A stretch of DNA of 64,000 nt from Ostrinia nubilalis (GCF_963855985.1 NC_087095.1:3482001-3546000); one strand, 5' to 3'. Counted from the first letter of the stretch, positions 24,201 to 31,617 are shown. Numbers and translations: made by a program. The notes: generated by a model not told the origin, from the letters alone.

Positions 24201-27200
24201 AAAATGATTTTTATTATAATTTGCAGCCTTTTTATTTACTTACAAACAGTCGACCCGAAAAACCCGAAAAAACCGGTTTAGTTCGGTTTTAGAAAATAAA
24301 AACCGAAAAAACCGGTTTTTCCAAACCGCTCGGTTTTTGCATGCCCTACTGGTTACCACTAAGGCGGAGCAGAGCAAAACGGAGCGGAGAAGTGTCGGGC
24401 CGTTAACTTTTTCTATAGAATTAGACAGCGGCGGCGGCGCAGCGCGGAGAATCGTGAAAATAATGAAATTTGATTGGTTATTCAAGACACTTCTTTCCTC
24501 CGCTCAGTAGCGTGGAAGAACAACGGGCTCAATTTCTTCGATCAACATCGTCGCTACAGGCCTGCAGCAGCCTAGACGGGCTGCTCGCCTTCTGGGGGGA
24601 TCTGGGGTGGTTGGAGTAGGAAGATAAACCACAAATCGCGCACAATGGCCCAATCATGAGGCTAAGTGCGGTATTCGATTGCCCTGCAAAACTAACTAAC
24701 TAACTAACTCCTCCGCTCTGCCTTGGTTGAAACCGGGCCTTATTCTCCCTATCATAACAGCCTCACCTTGTTCTGGTCGCGCAGGTACTCGCTGGACAGG
24801 CAGGCGGCGCGGAAGGGCTCGTCGTCGGCGTCGTCGTCGCCCACCGGCACGCACAACTCGCACACGGCTTGAGACTTCTCCGTCACCGTCTCGCATTCCA
24901 GGCACATCGTGCGGACCACCATCATGCCTGCGACAACATAATAACCATGATTTATGACCCACAAGGTGGACCGACGACATCATAAAGGTAGCAAGGAAGC
25001 GCTGGACGCAGGCCGCTACCAATCGATCAACGTGGAAAGCCTATGGGGGAGGCCTATGTTCAGCAGTGGACGTCCTATGGCTGAAATGATGATGAAGATC
25101 AGTTAGGCCCGGTTTCCACTAAGGCGAAGCGGAACGGAGATGTGGATTGAATAAACCAATGAGATTTCATTCATTATTGGAGAATGAAATCTGATTGGTT
25201 TTTAGAGGCGTCTCCGCTGCGCCTTGGTGGAAAACGGGCCTTAGTACGGACTACCATCATGCTTGCAAAAAACATATTTGAGTCTAGGTAAGACTAGATT
25301 TCCACTTCATTGCGAGTCACTTAGGCCCTAGGGCCTCCGCTTAAACTCGCGCGGGTCCACGGTCCGTTTCGGAATCCAATGTAGATGCGTCGCGCTAAAG
25401 AAACGCAGTGGATTGTTCAGTCCAGACTGTAGACCCAGCCGTCAATGTCAGCTTATCATAGGTGGGATTGAAGAATAAGATAAAAGCTTGTTAACTCTGT
25501 AAATGTTTACCAATTTTTTTTCTCAGTTAGCATATCCAAAATATGAACTTTATGGCCGTGGTATTTGGAGTTCAGTCGCTTGTATAGTCTGCATTAAAAA
25601 TAGCAATTACATACCTCCAAAGTCGTCAGCCACGTAGTCCCAGCCAGGCCTCAATCTCTCGTCCCTCTCAGGGTCGGCGGGCGCTGCACTCTTCTCTTCT
25701 GAGAGAGCACTGCGTTTTCTTAACCACTAGCTAAATTCCGGTCGCCGAGCAGATAGGATTTCGTCCAATGACCCCAAGCTACCCATCCTTGTCGCTCGCG
25801 CGTAAATTGCTGTCGCGCTCGCACAGTCACTGCGGCCGCCCATCGCACAGTCGTAACAGCAATATAATCACGTGCGAGCGATAAGGATGGGTAGCTTGGG
25901 GTCACTGGACGAAATTCTATGTGCTCGCCGAACAGACTTTAGTGAAAGTAGCTTATGTGGCGCCAACTAGTAAGGCGAGTGACAGGACCTTTGGTCACCA
26001 GTGGCGTCAACTAGTGAACGCAAATATGGTGATAAAGCCCGGTCTGTGAGCACGTAGAATTTTGTCCAATGACCCCAAGCGACCCATTATTATCGCTCGC
26101 GTGTAATTATGTTGCTGTCGCGCTCGTACACTCACTGCGGGCGCCTGTCGCATAGTCGCGTCATCGCGAAAATTTTACGTGCTCACAGACCAGACTATAG
26201 TTCATACTACGTACGTACCTTCAAAGTCATCAGCCACGAAGTCCCATCCAGGCCTTGATCTCTCGTCCCTCTCAGGGTCGGCGGGCGCTGCACTCTTCTC
26301 TTCTGTAGGGGAGTTTTTCTTCTCACTAGCGAGCACTTCTTTGCGTTTCTTCCACGACTTGCGAAGGTTGCCGAGGGTTGGTTTCCCGCCATCGCCGTCT
26401 AAGCTTGGTTGGCGGCCTATACCGTTGCTGGAGGATGAATATTACTTAGTTTTAATATGCACAAAACTTGGCCATAACAATTTTACTCTGCAAGTGATTG
26501 ATTGTTCTGAAGATTTTGAAAGAAATAATCGGCAATAACAAGTTCTGTGAAGCAACTGTGAAATTGAATGATCTAGAACTCTAGGATGGTACAAAGGCCA
26601 GTAAACACATCGTCGGCCGTTTGGTGTAGTGGTTCGAATCGGACTACTATTCCGGAGGTTGCGGGTTCGATTCCCGCACAGTACTAACATTTGTGTGCAT
26701 GAACATATTTGTTTGTATTGGACTGGGTGTTTTCTATGTATAATCAGGCCTGTTCATCTCCGCGAGTTTACATCGAAAACAAAACACGCACGATGGGCCA
26801 CCTACAGGATACTATTCGACAAGGCCTCACATACGAGCGAACATTGACTCACGCACGCGTATTCTTGTGTATGATGGAAGAAAATAAAGAAAATGGTGTA
26901 CTAAATACTGTGCGTGCAGTATTTAACTGCCTAAATAATAATAAAAACACAGAATGTAATTTTTTAAGTTGCCTCAAGACACTGAGAGGTAAATAAGTAG
27001 TTAATGTTATTCATGATAATTCATGCTAAATCATGTATTTCCTCCGCCATTTTCCGCAGTTTGGCACCTCACGTCACATCATTTTACCGAAGTCAGCCCT
27101 ATAGCTTCGGCGCATTGCCGATCACTGACGTTTGTCAACAAAATGGTGCTTGACTCTTGAGACAGGCTAAATTACACCATATTGTTAATGACATTGAGCA

Positions 27201-30200
27201 TACATTTTTTTAAATACCTTCGCGAAGTAAAACTTCTGTACGTAGTACTTATTATTATTCTGTGGTATTACCGCGGCTGAACTAAGAAAATTAATAAATA
27301 ATGCTAACCTGTCGCCATTTTCGTGTAGCTGCAACCGAGCGGCGCGCGTGCTGAGCGCGCGACACGTCTCGCGGATGTTGTCAAGTATGCACACTAGCAG
27401 TTCGTGCGCGTCTTGTTGGCGGTTGCCTGCGCAATGAAACAATAATAGGTATATTAGTACATAGAATACAATAAATTAAAAGAAATATGCCAGAAATTCA
27501 AAGTTTTTAGTCATTTTGAAACAAAGGTATCTAAGAAGTAAAATCTGTATAGAATAAACAGCTTAGGCAGAAATGTTGCCACAGGCCACATCAAAAGAAC
27601 ATACATACATGAAGTGGCAATAGATGAACGGTAAAGGTCGGACTGGCCGACTGGAGATCCTAGAACCACGGGTTCAAACCCCGCCGCTAAACTATTATAG
27701 CAATCCCATTCGTAACACAAGTATAATTATTTAGTTAACCACGTGTACGGGTTAACAGGGCTATTAGTAATTTTAGAAAAAAAAAATACCATTATTTAAA
27801 AAAAAACTAAACACTTCGCACAGGGATTAAACATCACCATGCGACTTGTGCGAGTACAGTGTGTCTATACAAAGTGCACATTATAATCGCAAACCAGTGG
27901 AAAAATGGTCGAAAGATCTTTTTTTTTGTATGGAGTTTTGACGAATTAGATTTTCGATTCGATCGGTAAAGGAAGTATAATTGTAGCAGGTATTGATGAA
28001 CGAGGTGTTGATTGCAGTTAATTATGTACCTTCAAAGGTGGAGTTGACGTCCCTCAACGCAGCAAGGAAGGCATCAGCCGCGAAGGGTTCCGGGCTGGCG
28101 TCGGTCGAACTACTGCTGAGGCACTTGCTCTCCGCCGCTCGCATGCTGAAGTATGTATTCAGTTATTTTATCAATTACCTTCAAAGGTGGAGTTGACGTC
28201 CCTCAACGCAGCAAGGAAGGCGTCAGCCGCGAAGGGTTCCGGGCTGGCGTCGGCCGAACTACTGCTGAGGCACTTGCTCTCCGCCGCTCGCATGCTGAAG
28301 TATGTCTTCAGTTATTTTATCACAGTTACCTTCAAAGGTGGAGTTGACGTCCCTCAACGCTGCAAGGAAGGCATCAGCCGCGAAGGGTTCCGGGCTTTTG
28401 TCGGCCGAACTACTGCTGAGGCACTTGCTCTCCGCCGCTCGCATGCTGAAGTATGTCTTCAGTTATTTTATCACAGTTACCTTCAAAGGTGGAGTTGACG
28501 TCCCTCAACGCAGCAAGGAAGGCGTCAGCCGCGAAGGGTCCGGGCTGGCGTCGGCCGAACTACTGCTGAGGCACTTGCTCTCCGCCGCTCGCATGCTGAA
28601 GTATGTCTTCAGTTATTTTATCACAGTTACCTTCAAAGGTGGAGTTGACGTCCCTCAACGCAGCAAGGAAGGCGTCAGCCGCGAAGGGTCCGGGCTGGCG
28701 TCGGCCGAACTACTGCTGAGGCACTTGCTCTCCGCCGCTCGCATGCTGAAGTATGTCTTCAGTTATTTTATCACAGTTACCTTCAAAGGTGGAGTTGACG
28801 TCCCTCAACGCAGCAAGGAAAGCGTCAGCCGCGAAGGGTTCCGGGCTTTTGTCGGCCGAACTACTGCTGAGGCACTTGCTCTCCGCCGCTCGCATGCTGA
28901 AGTATGTCTTCAGTTATTTTATCAATTACCTTCAAAGGTGGAGTTGACGTCCCTCAACGCAGCAAGGAAGGCATCAGCCGCGAACGGTTCCGGGCTGGCG
29001 TCGGCCGAACTACTGCTGAGGCACTTGCTCTCCGCCGCTCGCATGCTGAAGTATGTCTCGTGAAGCTTTTCCGTCGCTATCTGTGGAACATTAGAAAGAA
29101 AGAAAGAAAGAAAGAAAAACATTTATTGCCATGGACATCACAGAAGACAAAAGATGTAAATAATAGAAAAAACAGTAAATAAGACATAGGTGACATAAAA
29201 CATACAATGAAAGTGAAAGTAAACTGAGCAGTGCCACCCTGTCGCACAGCGATGTCCATCGCAATGGGACCCCACTCAGCATATGCCATGGCCCCCGGTG
29301 AGGGAGGCCACGACGCTGGTTTTCAGTGTGCCCCATGCCGAGTGGGAGTCACGGACACTAACCTATACTGCATAAAATATACATACATTACGTATTGTTA
29401 AAATAGCCCTTAATGTAATTCACATGTAATATAATAAGTGGTAAATAATATAAATAATTAGAAGATAGCTAGGATAATAATACTCAGAATTTTAAAATTT
29501 TCCAAAGCATTGTGGTATAAAAATTGTAATGGTAGCATGGGCAGGCCTCCCACTAGGTGGACCGACGATCTGGTGAAGGTCGCGGGAGGTGCCTGGATGC
29601 GAACGGCGCAGGATCGGTCTTTGTGGAAATCCTTGGGGGAAGCCTTTGTCCAGCAGTGGACGTCTTTTGCCTGAAACGAACTAACGAACGAACGAATGGG
29701 CCAGGCAAAGAAGAAAATTGTGGAATAAAAAATTCCAGAGGTACAGCAGTGTTAGAGGTTTCCCTCCTCATGGACAGTTTGTAATCTTTCAAGTTATGAA
29801 TGCCTAATAAAATAAAATAAAAACAATTCATCAAAACTAGATTTGCTAATCTGAATCGGTGGTTGTTACAATAATATTATACTATGCCATTTTTGCATAC
29901 AGTAAAAAGATTATAATTAAAGAGACTCACACTAAGCTAATATTTGTTAAAAAAATATGACATCATATCAAACTAGGTAGCCAGGAATTAAAATGTCAGC
30001 TTATCATAAACATCAGACACCCCCGATTTGTTATCAGTGTTATAGTTAGATAAGGCCCACCTGTATTTTACTCTTTCCGGAGCTGTTGTCTGCTTGGCCG
30101 AGAGAGAGCAGATCTTTGCTGCTCCATGACCGAGCTCCAGAAGACGCTAGGCCTGCCGCACTCCGGCCTAAAGAGGAACTCTTCATGCGGATGCTTCCAA

Positions 30201-31617
30201 GCTTCTGTTCTAGACTGGCCAAGTCGGATACGAGGTGGTGTAAGTTGTGTAGGAATCGTGGTGCATATCTGAATGAAAAACAAAAGTATGTTGATGTTAA
30301 ACTTTGCAGAATAGCAGTAAGTTATGCGTAATTAAGATGCAATGAATCCGATTACAGAAGCGACTTAATTCACATTATTTAAAAAAAAATGTTGCATTTC
30401 AAATATACACAGTTTGTTGAAGTATGTTGAGTCTTGAGGATGAATCAATACAAATGATGATCTTCAGAGGTGTTTATTAAAACATCTTCTGTCAACCAGT
30501 TTTACACTTATAATGATAGAACAATTGATTGAAAATAAATTGAGTTTTTAAGACTAAATTAACACATCTCGATCTGTAATATAATCAAATTGTAGAAAAG
30601 TTGTGTACAATCAATACATTATCAAAAGAGAGCACAAGTTTAACTTTTCAAGGCCAGCAAATTGAGACATTAAATAACCAATTGTTTCACAGTCATATGT
30701 TTCTGCTTGGGGATTGATGGGTTATAGCAGACAAGATTATTGTCTAAACACTTGATTGATGATTCTTATAATAAACTGAGTCAGCTGATCTTATTATGGA
30801 CTCAACTTTGAGTGACTCATCATATAAGTCACTACCAATATTACAGGTAGATTTAATTCAGTAGCTTATTTTATACATATTCCTCACCGTAACGTATAAA
30901 GCACACTGTTGAGAAAGCAAGTGTTTCCTAAGTTGGAGAGAGTGGCGATGGGAGTCTTCCGCGGCGCCGCTCCATACTGGTTCTCCGTCTGGTGGTGGCC
31001 ATTCAACATGGCAGTGCTGGCAGGCTTGGGCTCTAGTATTATCAGATCGGGGACGTGTTTATCTGAAAGTTCACAATGATAAATATTATAAACTTAAGTT
31101 ATTATTTGTAATTAAAGTTATTGACTTTGAGTGGAAAAGGTACTATTTATTTAATATGGATTTATTACGAGGACATGCAATTTCATAAACCATAATTCTC
31201 TAGATTTTATAATTTGTAAATACTCTAGCTCTAGCAAACTATAAAACATGATTTGCCATTCATAATAAACTTATAAGGCTAGTAATTTAACCATTCGGTT
31301 GCTAATTACAAGAACTACCAAAGTATGTGGATCATTCCTATTGGAAACTAACCTATTGACTTCGATGTTTCAATCAGAGGTTTGAGTCTTTTAGCTGCAC
31401 TTAGAGTATTGAAGTAGGTGTTCCTGAATGGCCGTTTCACTGGCTTATTCTCCTTATTGTCACCAGCAGCTAGTTTGTTCACAGCAATGTTCTCTTTAGA
31501 ATCTCCAAGTTTTCTGTTCTCGTTAGTCACACATACAGCATTATTTCTGTTTAACGATAGCGAAAATTTAGATTTTTCGATTCCTTTTTTCGTTTCAGAC
31601 ACAGGGTTAACTGGCAT
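9057..31617 (-). CDS. USP1: USP1-like ubiquitin-specific protease (ten coding exons)
   Basis: Cysteine deubiquitinase. In other animals USP1, with its partner UAF1, removes mono-ubiquitin from PCNA and FANCD2/FANCI in the nucleus. Coding exons: 31353-31617, 30888-31062, 30061-30268, 28930-29080, 27309-27426, 26219-26427, 24767-24927, 19716-19918, 14820-14963, 9057-9285. Every junction has GT-AG ends and matching phase, summing to 1863 nt or 620 residues (human is about 785). Catalytic Cys is near residue 137 (GNTCFLNS), QQDAHELL near 270, zinc CxxC pairs at 384/387 and 432/435, catalytic His near 515 (TGGHYVAYAR), Asp near 581, C-terminus PYLLFY. The order and surrounding residues fit USP1 (EGNRQQDAHE, RTMCLECE) rather than other USPs. 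The start is taken at a Met with A at -3; an in-frame upstream exon at 31768-31918 could add 51 residues. Introns are packed with mobile elements and partial exon copies. Confidence 0.9.
9497..9919. repeat. AACCGACTTCAA repeat in the last USP1 intron
   Basis: Inverted ends AAACCGACTTCAAA and TTTTGAAGTCGGTT. Inside, the stretch around CCCAATTTTCCACCCTTGGG occurs twice (about 9570 and 9705). A repeat type I associate with Lepidoptera. Non-coding. Confidence 0.65.
10027..10185 (-). mobile_element. LINE 3' tail fragment (GATGAT-tailed type)
   Basis: Reverse orientation: CAGCCACAGGACGTCTACTG through GGTCCACCTTGTGGG. Same family as 833-1185, truncated to the last ~150 bp. Confidence 0.75.
10848..10996. 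mobile_element. MITE with TATTCACAAAC ends
   Basis: Ends TGTATTCACAAACGATG and GTAATGTTTGTGAATACGGGC are inverted repeats. A single end of the same family, GTTTGTGAATACGGGCG, remains near 35620-35634. Confidence 0.65.
11278..13327. mobile_element. DNA element with GTAACACCCGAAAC motifs, inserted in the SINE
   Basis: Begins GGGTCATTCCAT and ends ATGGAATGACCC, flanked by a 4-bp duplication GCAG, and the host SINE resumes on the far side. The motif GTAACACCCGAAAC recurs near 11638, 11808, 12920, 12940, 13132 (as AACGCCCG) and 13302; the copy at 11808 forms a palindrome CCCGAAACGTTTCGGG. No transposase frame. Superfamily not assigned. Confidence 0.75.
12119..12770. mobile_element. Nested TIR element GGAGAATGCCCAA
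   Basis: Inverted ends GGAGAATGCCCAAGTG and CTTTTGGGCATTCTCC, plus matching subterminal GGTATCGCT and AGCGATACC. 652 bp inside the 11278-13327 element. Non-coding. Confidence 0.65.
13796..14040 (-). mobile_element. Foldback element half plus LINE tail
   Basis: 13796-13876 is one end of the foldback family (CATTGGACGGGATTCTACGT and CTCACGGACCAGGCTTTAG). 13877-14030 is a reversed LINE tail. The pair, with the following exon-10 donor unit, is duplicated at 14396-14625, so the duplication included all three. Confidence 0.75.
14082..14193 (-). repeat. Partial copy of USP1 exon 10 including the His box
   Basis: The last 112 bases of exon 10 plus donor (CTGG-GTAAGAAG) and intron start. The coding part encodes the same residues from TLTGGHYVAYAR to the end; the roughly seven differences I count are all silent. 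The only AG upstream is in the wrong phase, so it is unlikely to be spliced in directly. Confidence 0.8.
14266..14580 (-). mobile_element. Foldback element (deleted) plus LINE tail, second copy
   Basis: 14266-14415 is a foldback element lacking much of its right arm. 14416-14572 is a reversed LINE tail nearly identical to 13877-14030. Confidence 0.75.
14618..14690 (-). repeat. Second partial copy of USP1 exon 10
   Basis: Only the 3' ~70 bases (after the His box) with donor CTGG-GTAAGGAG. Intron segments with the same start, GTAAGGGGATTGCACC, occur again at about 14235-14260 and 14725-14745 next to unrelated exon-like ends, so donor-plus-intron units have been copied at least five times in 14.0-14.9 kb. 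Confidence 0.7.
14820..14963 (-). CDS. USP1: USP1 exon 10: catalytic His box
   Basis: Acceptor TTAAACCTTCCAG, donor CTGG-GTAAGA. Residues 498-544 include WGVIMHLGQTLTGGHYVAYA, the His box. 144 nt with phase 2 at both ends, so exons 9 and 11 would also join in frame without it. Confidence 0.88.
15272..15386. mobile_element. Foldback element, right half
   Basis: From CGCCCGTCGCACAGTCGCGA to the GACCGGGCTTTAG end, where it abuts the first exon-9 repeat unit directly. Confidence 0.75.
15403..18163 (-). repeat. Four copies of the 3' part of USP1 exon 9, between 31-mer arrays
   Basis: Copies at 15403-15521, 16139-16257, 17030-17148 and 18045-18163, each 119 bp and keeping the donor ACACAG-GTACAG. 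Start-to-start distances are 736, 891 and 1015 bp; they differ by 155 and 124, exact multiples of 31. All base differences from exon 9 that I can see are silent (for example TGT to TGC, CGT to CGG). The units are higher-order repeats of exon fragment plus minisatellite. Confidence 0.9.
18187..19619. mobile_element. Tc1/mariner-like non-autonomous element in the minisatellite
   Basis: Terminal inverted repeats CAGTCACGGAATGAAAAGG on the left and its complement on the right (TTTTCATTCCGCGACTG), flanked by TA on both sides. It sits at a GTA-CCTG site inside the exon-9 repeat, which fixes the boundaries. No transposase. It carries a further repeat at 18437-19433. Confidence 0.8.
18437..19433. repeat. 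Lepidopteran repeat with GGTTCCGTAC ends, nested
   Basis: Starts CCGGCCAAGTGCGAGTCGG, GGGTTCCGTAC, and ends GAGGTACGGAACCCTAAAAA with a CAGACGGACGGACAG stretch before it. Inside are three diverged copies of a ~300-bp unit (about 18660, 18985 and 19300). A common moth and butterfly repeat, non-coding. Confidence 0.75.
19716..19918 (-). CDS. USP1: USP1 exon 9: second zinc CxxC pair
   Basis: Acceptor CTTTTTTCCACAG, donor ACACAG-GTACAG. Residues 430-496 start YWCERCLRYNEARRS, completing the zinc site, and continue through LVLQLKRF. The donor and following intron bases seed the 31-bp minisatellite downstream. Confidence 0.9.
20050..20355. mobile_element. Repeat with CAGGCCTGTTCATCTCC end, copy 1
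   Basis: One end is ATGGTGTAATTTAG, the other GGGGAGATGAACAGGCCT. The same ends and interior (ACGTCAGTGATCGG, GGGCTGACT) occur reversed at 26744-27180, and part of it at 20625-20712. A frame at 20027-20398 covers it but shows no family features. Confidence 0.65.
20410..20510. repeat. Fragment of GGCGGAGCGG MITE family
   Basis: Contains CTCCGCTCCGCCTTGGTGGG and AAACGGGCCTTATTCTC. Relatives are at 24356-24520, 24708-24745 and, as a full inverted-repeat copy, 25107-25247. Confidence 0.5.
20757..20969. mobile_element. Palindromic foldback element, complete copy
   Basis: Both arms present, from GCCCGGTCTGTGAGCACGTA to the mirrored end TGCTCACGGACCGGGCTTTA. It ends 80 bp from the exon-8 copy. Confidence 0.85.
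21049..21190 (-). repeat. Partial copy of USP1 exon 8 with donor
   Basis: Covers the CxECE motif to the end of exon 8 and a donor (AACAAG-GTAACA). The ~80 bases next to the donor are identical to exon 8; farther in, about six silent and two conservative amino-acid changes appear (L to V, M to L). No acceptor in the right phase is visible, so it is probably not an exon. A further 25-bp scrap of the same exon is at 20594-20618. Confidence 0.8.
21203..21540 (+). mobile_element. 3' end of a Jockey/CR1-like LINE, degraded
   Basis: The frame reads IPPVPFHHRRTRR then ARTKRSDNFFIMQTARDWN, which is the typical C-terminal tail of a non-LTR pol protein (PPAPFHHRxTR, RTxRFxxSFxxRTARxWN). It then breaks by stop and frameshift. 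A distinct LINE clade from the GATGAT-tailed fragments. Relic. Confidence 0.7.
21570..24348. mobile_element. hAT-like DNA element with 8-bp target duplication
   Basis: Ends TATGGCATGCAAACCGG and TTTGCATGCCCTA are inverted repeats flanked by the exact 8-bp duplication CTGGTTAC (21562-21569 and 24349-24356). Both ends are rich in CCGGTTTTTCGGTT-like motifs. 8-bp duplications are typical of hAT transposons. I see no transposase; the interior holds a LINE fragment. Lies in the USP1 intron between exons 8 and 9. Confidence 0.8.
22713..23530 (+). mobile_element. LINE reverse transcriptase fragment
   Basis: The frame 22713-23651 begins just before the RT active site (DYADDLCLLSH, YADD at residues 7-10). 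It continues through the thumb and C-terminal region (GLKINCRKTQEM, YLGSVVSETGG, SVLLYGCETWK, WNWIGHTLRRD, GKRKRGRPR). The endonuclease and the first half of RT are missing. The clade looks like RTE or a relative. There is no stop in some 800 bases of the homologous part, so the insertion is fairly recent. The last ~40 codons are read-through into flanking DNA. It lies inside the hAT-like element. Confidence 0.85.
24767..24927 (-). CDS. USP1: USP1 exon 8: first zinc CxxC pair
   Basis: Acceptor ATGTTGTCGCAG, donor AACAAG-GTGAGG. Residues 377-429 include MVVRTMCLECETVTEK, the first half of the structural zinc site, then an acidic DDDADDE stretch. Ends on a codon boundary. Confidence 0.9.
24955..25097 (+). 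mobile_element. LINE 3' tail fragment (GATGAT-tailed)
   Basis: From CCCACAAGGTGGACCGACGA to GCTGAAATGATGATG, 28 bp beyond the 5' edge of exon 8. Same family as 833-1185. Confidence 0.8.
25107..25247. mobile_element. MITE of the GGCGGAGCGG family, complete
   Basis: Inverted ends GGCCCGGTTTCCACTAAGGC and GCCTTGGTGGAAAACGGGCC; the core has a second inverted pair, AACCAATGAGATTTCATTC and GAATGAAATCTGATTGGTT. Confidence 0.7.
25615..25698 (-). repeat. Partial copy of USP1 exon 7, splice-compatible
   Basis: An 84-bp copy of the 3' end of exon 7 (ADPERDERLRPGWDYVADDF) with its donor (GGAG-GTATGT). It is preceded by a pyrimidine-rich acceptor-like GTGCTCTCTCAG. Phases are 1 and 1, so it could be inserted between exons 7 and 8 as 28 extra residues without a frameshift. 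It differs from the parent by three amino-acid changes and two silent ones. Whether it is used is unknown. Confidence 0.75.
25733..25943. mobile_element. Palindromic foldback element, diverged copy
   Basis: Arms carry TTTCGTCCAATGACCCCAAG and its mirror. It starts 35 bp from the exon-7 copy at 25615-25698. Confidence 0.8.
26035..26205. mobile_element. Foldback element, right arm shortened
   Basis: Left arm complete (GCCCGGTCTGTGAGCACGTA); the right arm is largely lost, ending TTTTACGTGCTCACAGACC. It ends about 14 bp from the 3' edge of exon 7. Confidence 0.75.
26219..26427 (-). CDS. USP1: USP1 exon 7
   Basis: Acceptor CATCCTCCAG, donor GAAG-GTACGT. Encodes residues 306-375, a basic and acidic low-complexity stretch (RKSWKKRKE) followed by RPGWDFVADDFEG, which leads into the zinc-binding segment. 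Phases 2 to 1. Confidence 0.82.
26611..26744 (+). mobile_element. tRNA-derived SINE, 3'-truncated
   Basis: Same head as 11049 (TTGGTGTAGTGGTTCGAATC and GGGTTCGATTCCCGCAC). It stops at TATGTATAAT where the next repeat begins. Confidence 0.8.
26744..27182 (-). mobile_element. Repeat with CAGGCCTGTTCATCTCC end, copy 2
   Basis: Reverse orientation relative to 20050-20355. It carries a short open frame (MMEENKENG) without family features and a CGCACGCGTATTC segment shared with copy 1. Confidence 0.6.
27309..27426 (-). CDS. USP1: USP1 exon 6: QQDAHE box
   Basis: Acceptor TCATTGCGCAG, donor ACAG-GTTAGC. Residues 268-305 include NRQQDAHELLVCILDNIRE, the conserved USP motif after the Cys box and a close match to the remembered USP1 version. 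Confidence 0.9.
27600..27715 (+). repeat. Possible SINE with B-box-like motif
   Basis: CCACGGGTTCAAACCCCGCCG resembles a tRNA B box and T-arm. I could not fold a full tRNA. Weak. Confidence 0.3.
28030..28896 (-). repeat. Six tandem partial copies of USP1 exon 5 with donors
   Basis: Exon-like parts lie at 28030-28145, 28179-28294, 28330-28445, 28481-28595, 28631-28745 and 28781-28896, with a period of 149-151 bp. Each unit holds the last 116 or so bases of exon 5, its splice donor (GAAG-GTAAxTG) and about 20-33 bases of intron. Two copies (28481, 28631) have a one-base deletion in the coding part; others change A to K or T. Used as exons they would begin in the wrong phase, so they look like pseudo-exons. 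On the plus strand they throw up a long repetitive frame (28302-29063) that is only an antisense shadow. Confidence 0.9.
28930..29080 (-). CDS. USP1: USP1 exon 5 (full copy)
   Basis: This is the only full copy in a seven-fold array. Acceptor TGTTCCACAG at 29081, donor GAAG-GTAATT at 28929. It encodes IATEKLHETYFSMRAAE and on to ALRDVNSTFEG. The partial copies downstream lack the first 35 bases, so only this one joins exon 4 in frame. 151 nt, phases 0 to 1. Confidence 0.85.
29082..29355 (-). mobile_element. LINE 3' end with AATAAA and (TTTC)n tail
   Basis: On the minus strand a GC-rich segment (GGCCATGGCATATGCTGAGT) runs into CAATAAATG and a TTTTTCTTTCTTTCTTTC tail. It ends at the acceptor of exon 5. 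The tail is the GAAA microsatellite at 29093-29117. Confidence 0.6.
29538..29705 (+). mobile_element. LINE 3' tail fragment (ACGA-tailed)
   Basis: GGCAGGCCTCCCACTAGGTG, GACCGACGATCTGGTGAAGG, ending TGAAACGAACTAACGAACGA. This is the second tail subfamily, also at 57662, 59408 and 59940. Confidence 0.8.
30061..30268 (-). CDS. USP1: USP1 exon 4
   Basis: Acceptor TTTTTCATTCAG, donor ATACAG-GTGGGC. It encodes residues 148-216 (YAPRFLHNLHHLVSDL start), corresponding to the region after the Cys box in USP1. It ends on a codon boundary, matching the next exon. Confidence 0.8.
30888..31062 (-). CDS. USP1: USP1 exon 3: Cys box
   Basis: Acceptor AACTTTCAG, donor CG-GTGAGG. It encodes residues 89-147, including LSNLGNTCFLNSVLYTLR, the catalytic cysteine box of peptidase family C19. 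Confidence 0.92.

Noticed and set aside
24727..24957. Arg-rich plus-strand frame, and its twin at 21042-21446
   Set aside because: Antisense shadows of USP1 exon 8 and its copy.
28302..29063. Long plus-strand frame (253 residues) as a repeat protein
   Set aside because: It is the antisense of the tandem USP1 exon-5 copies; its period and frame shifts follow that array.
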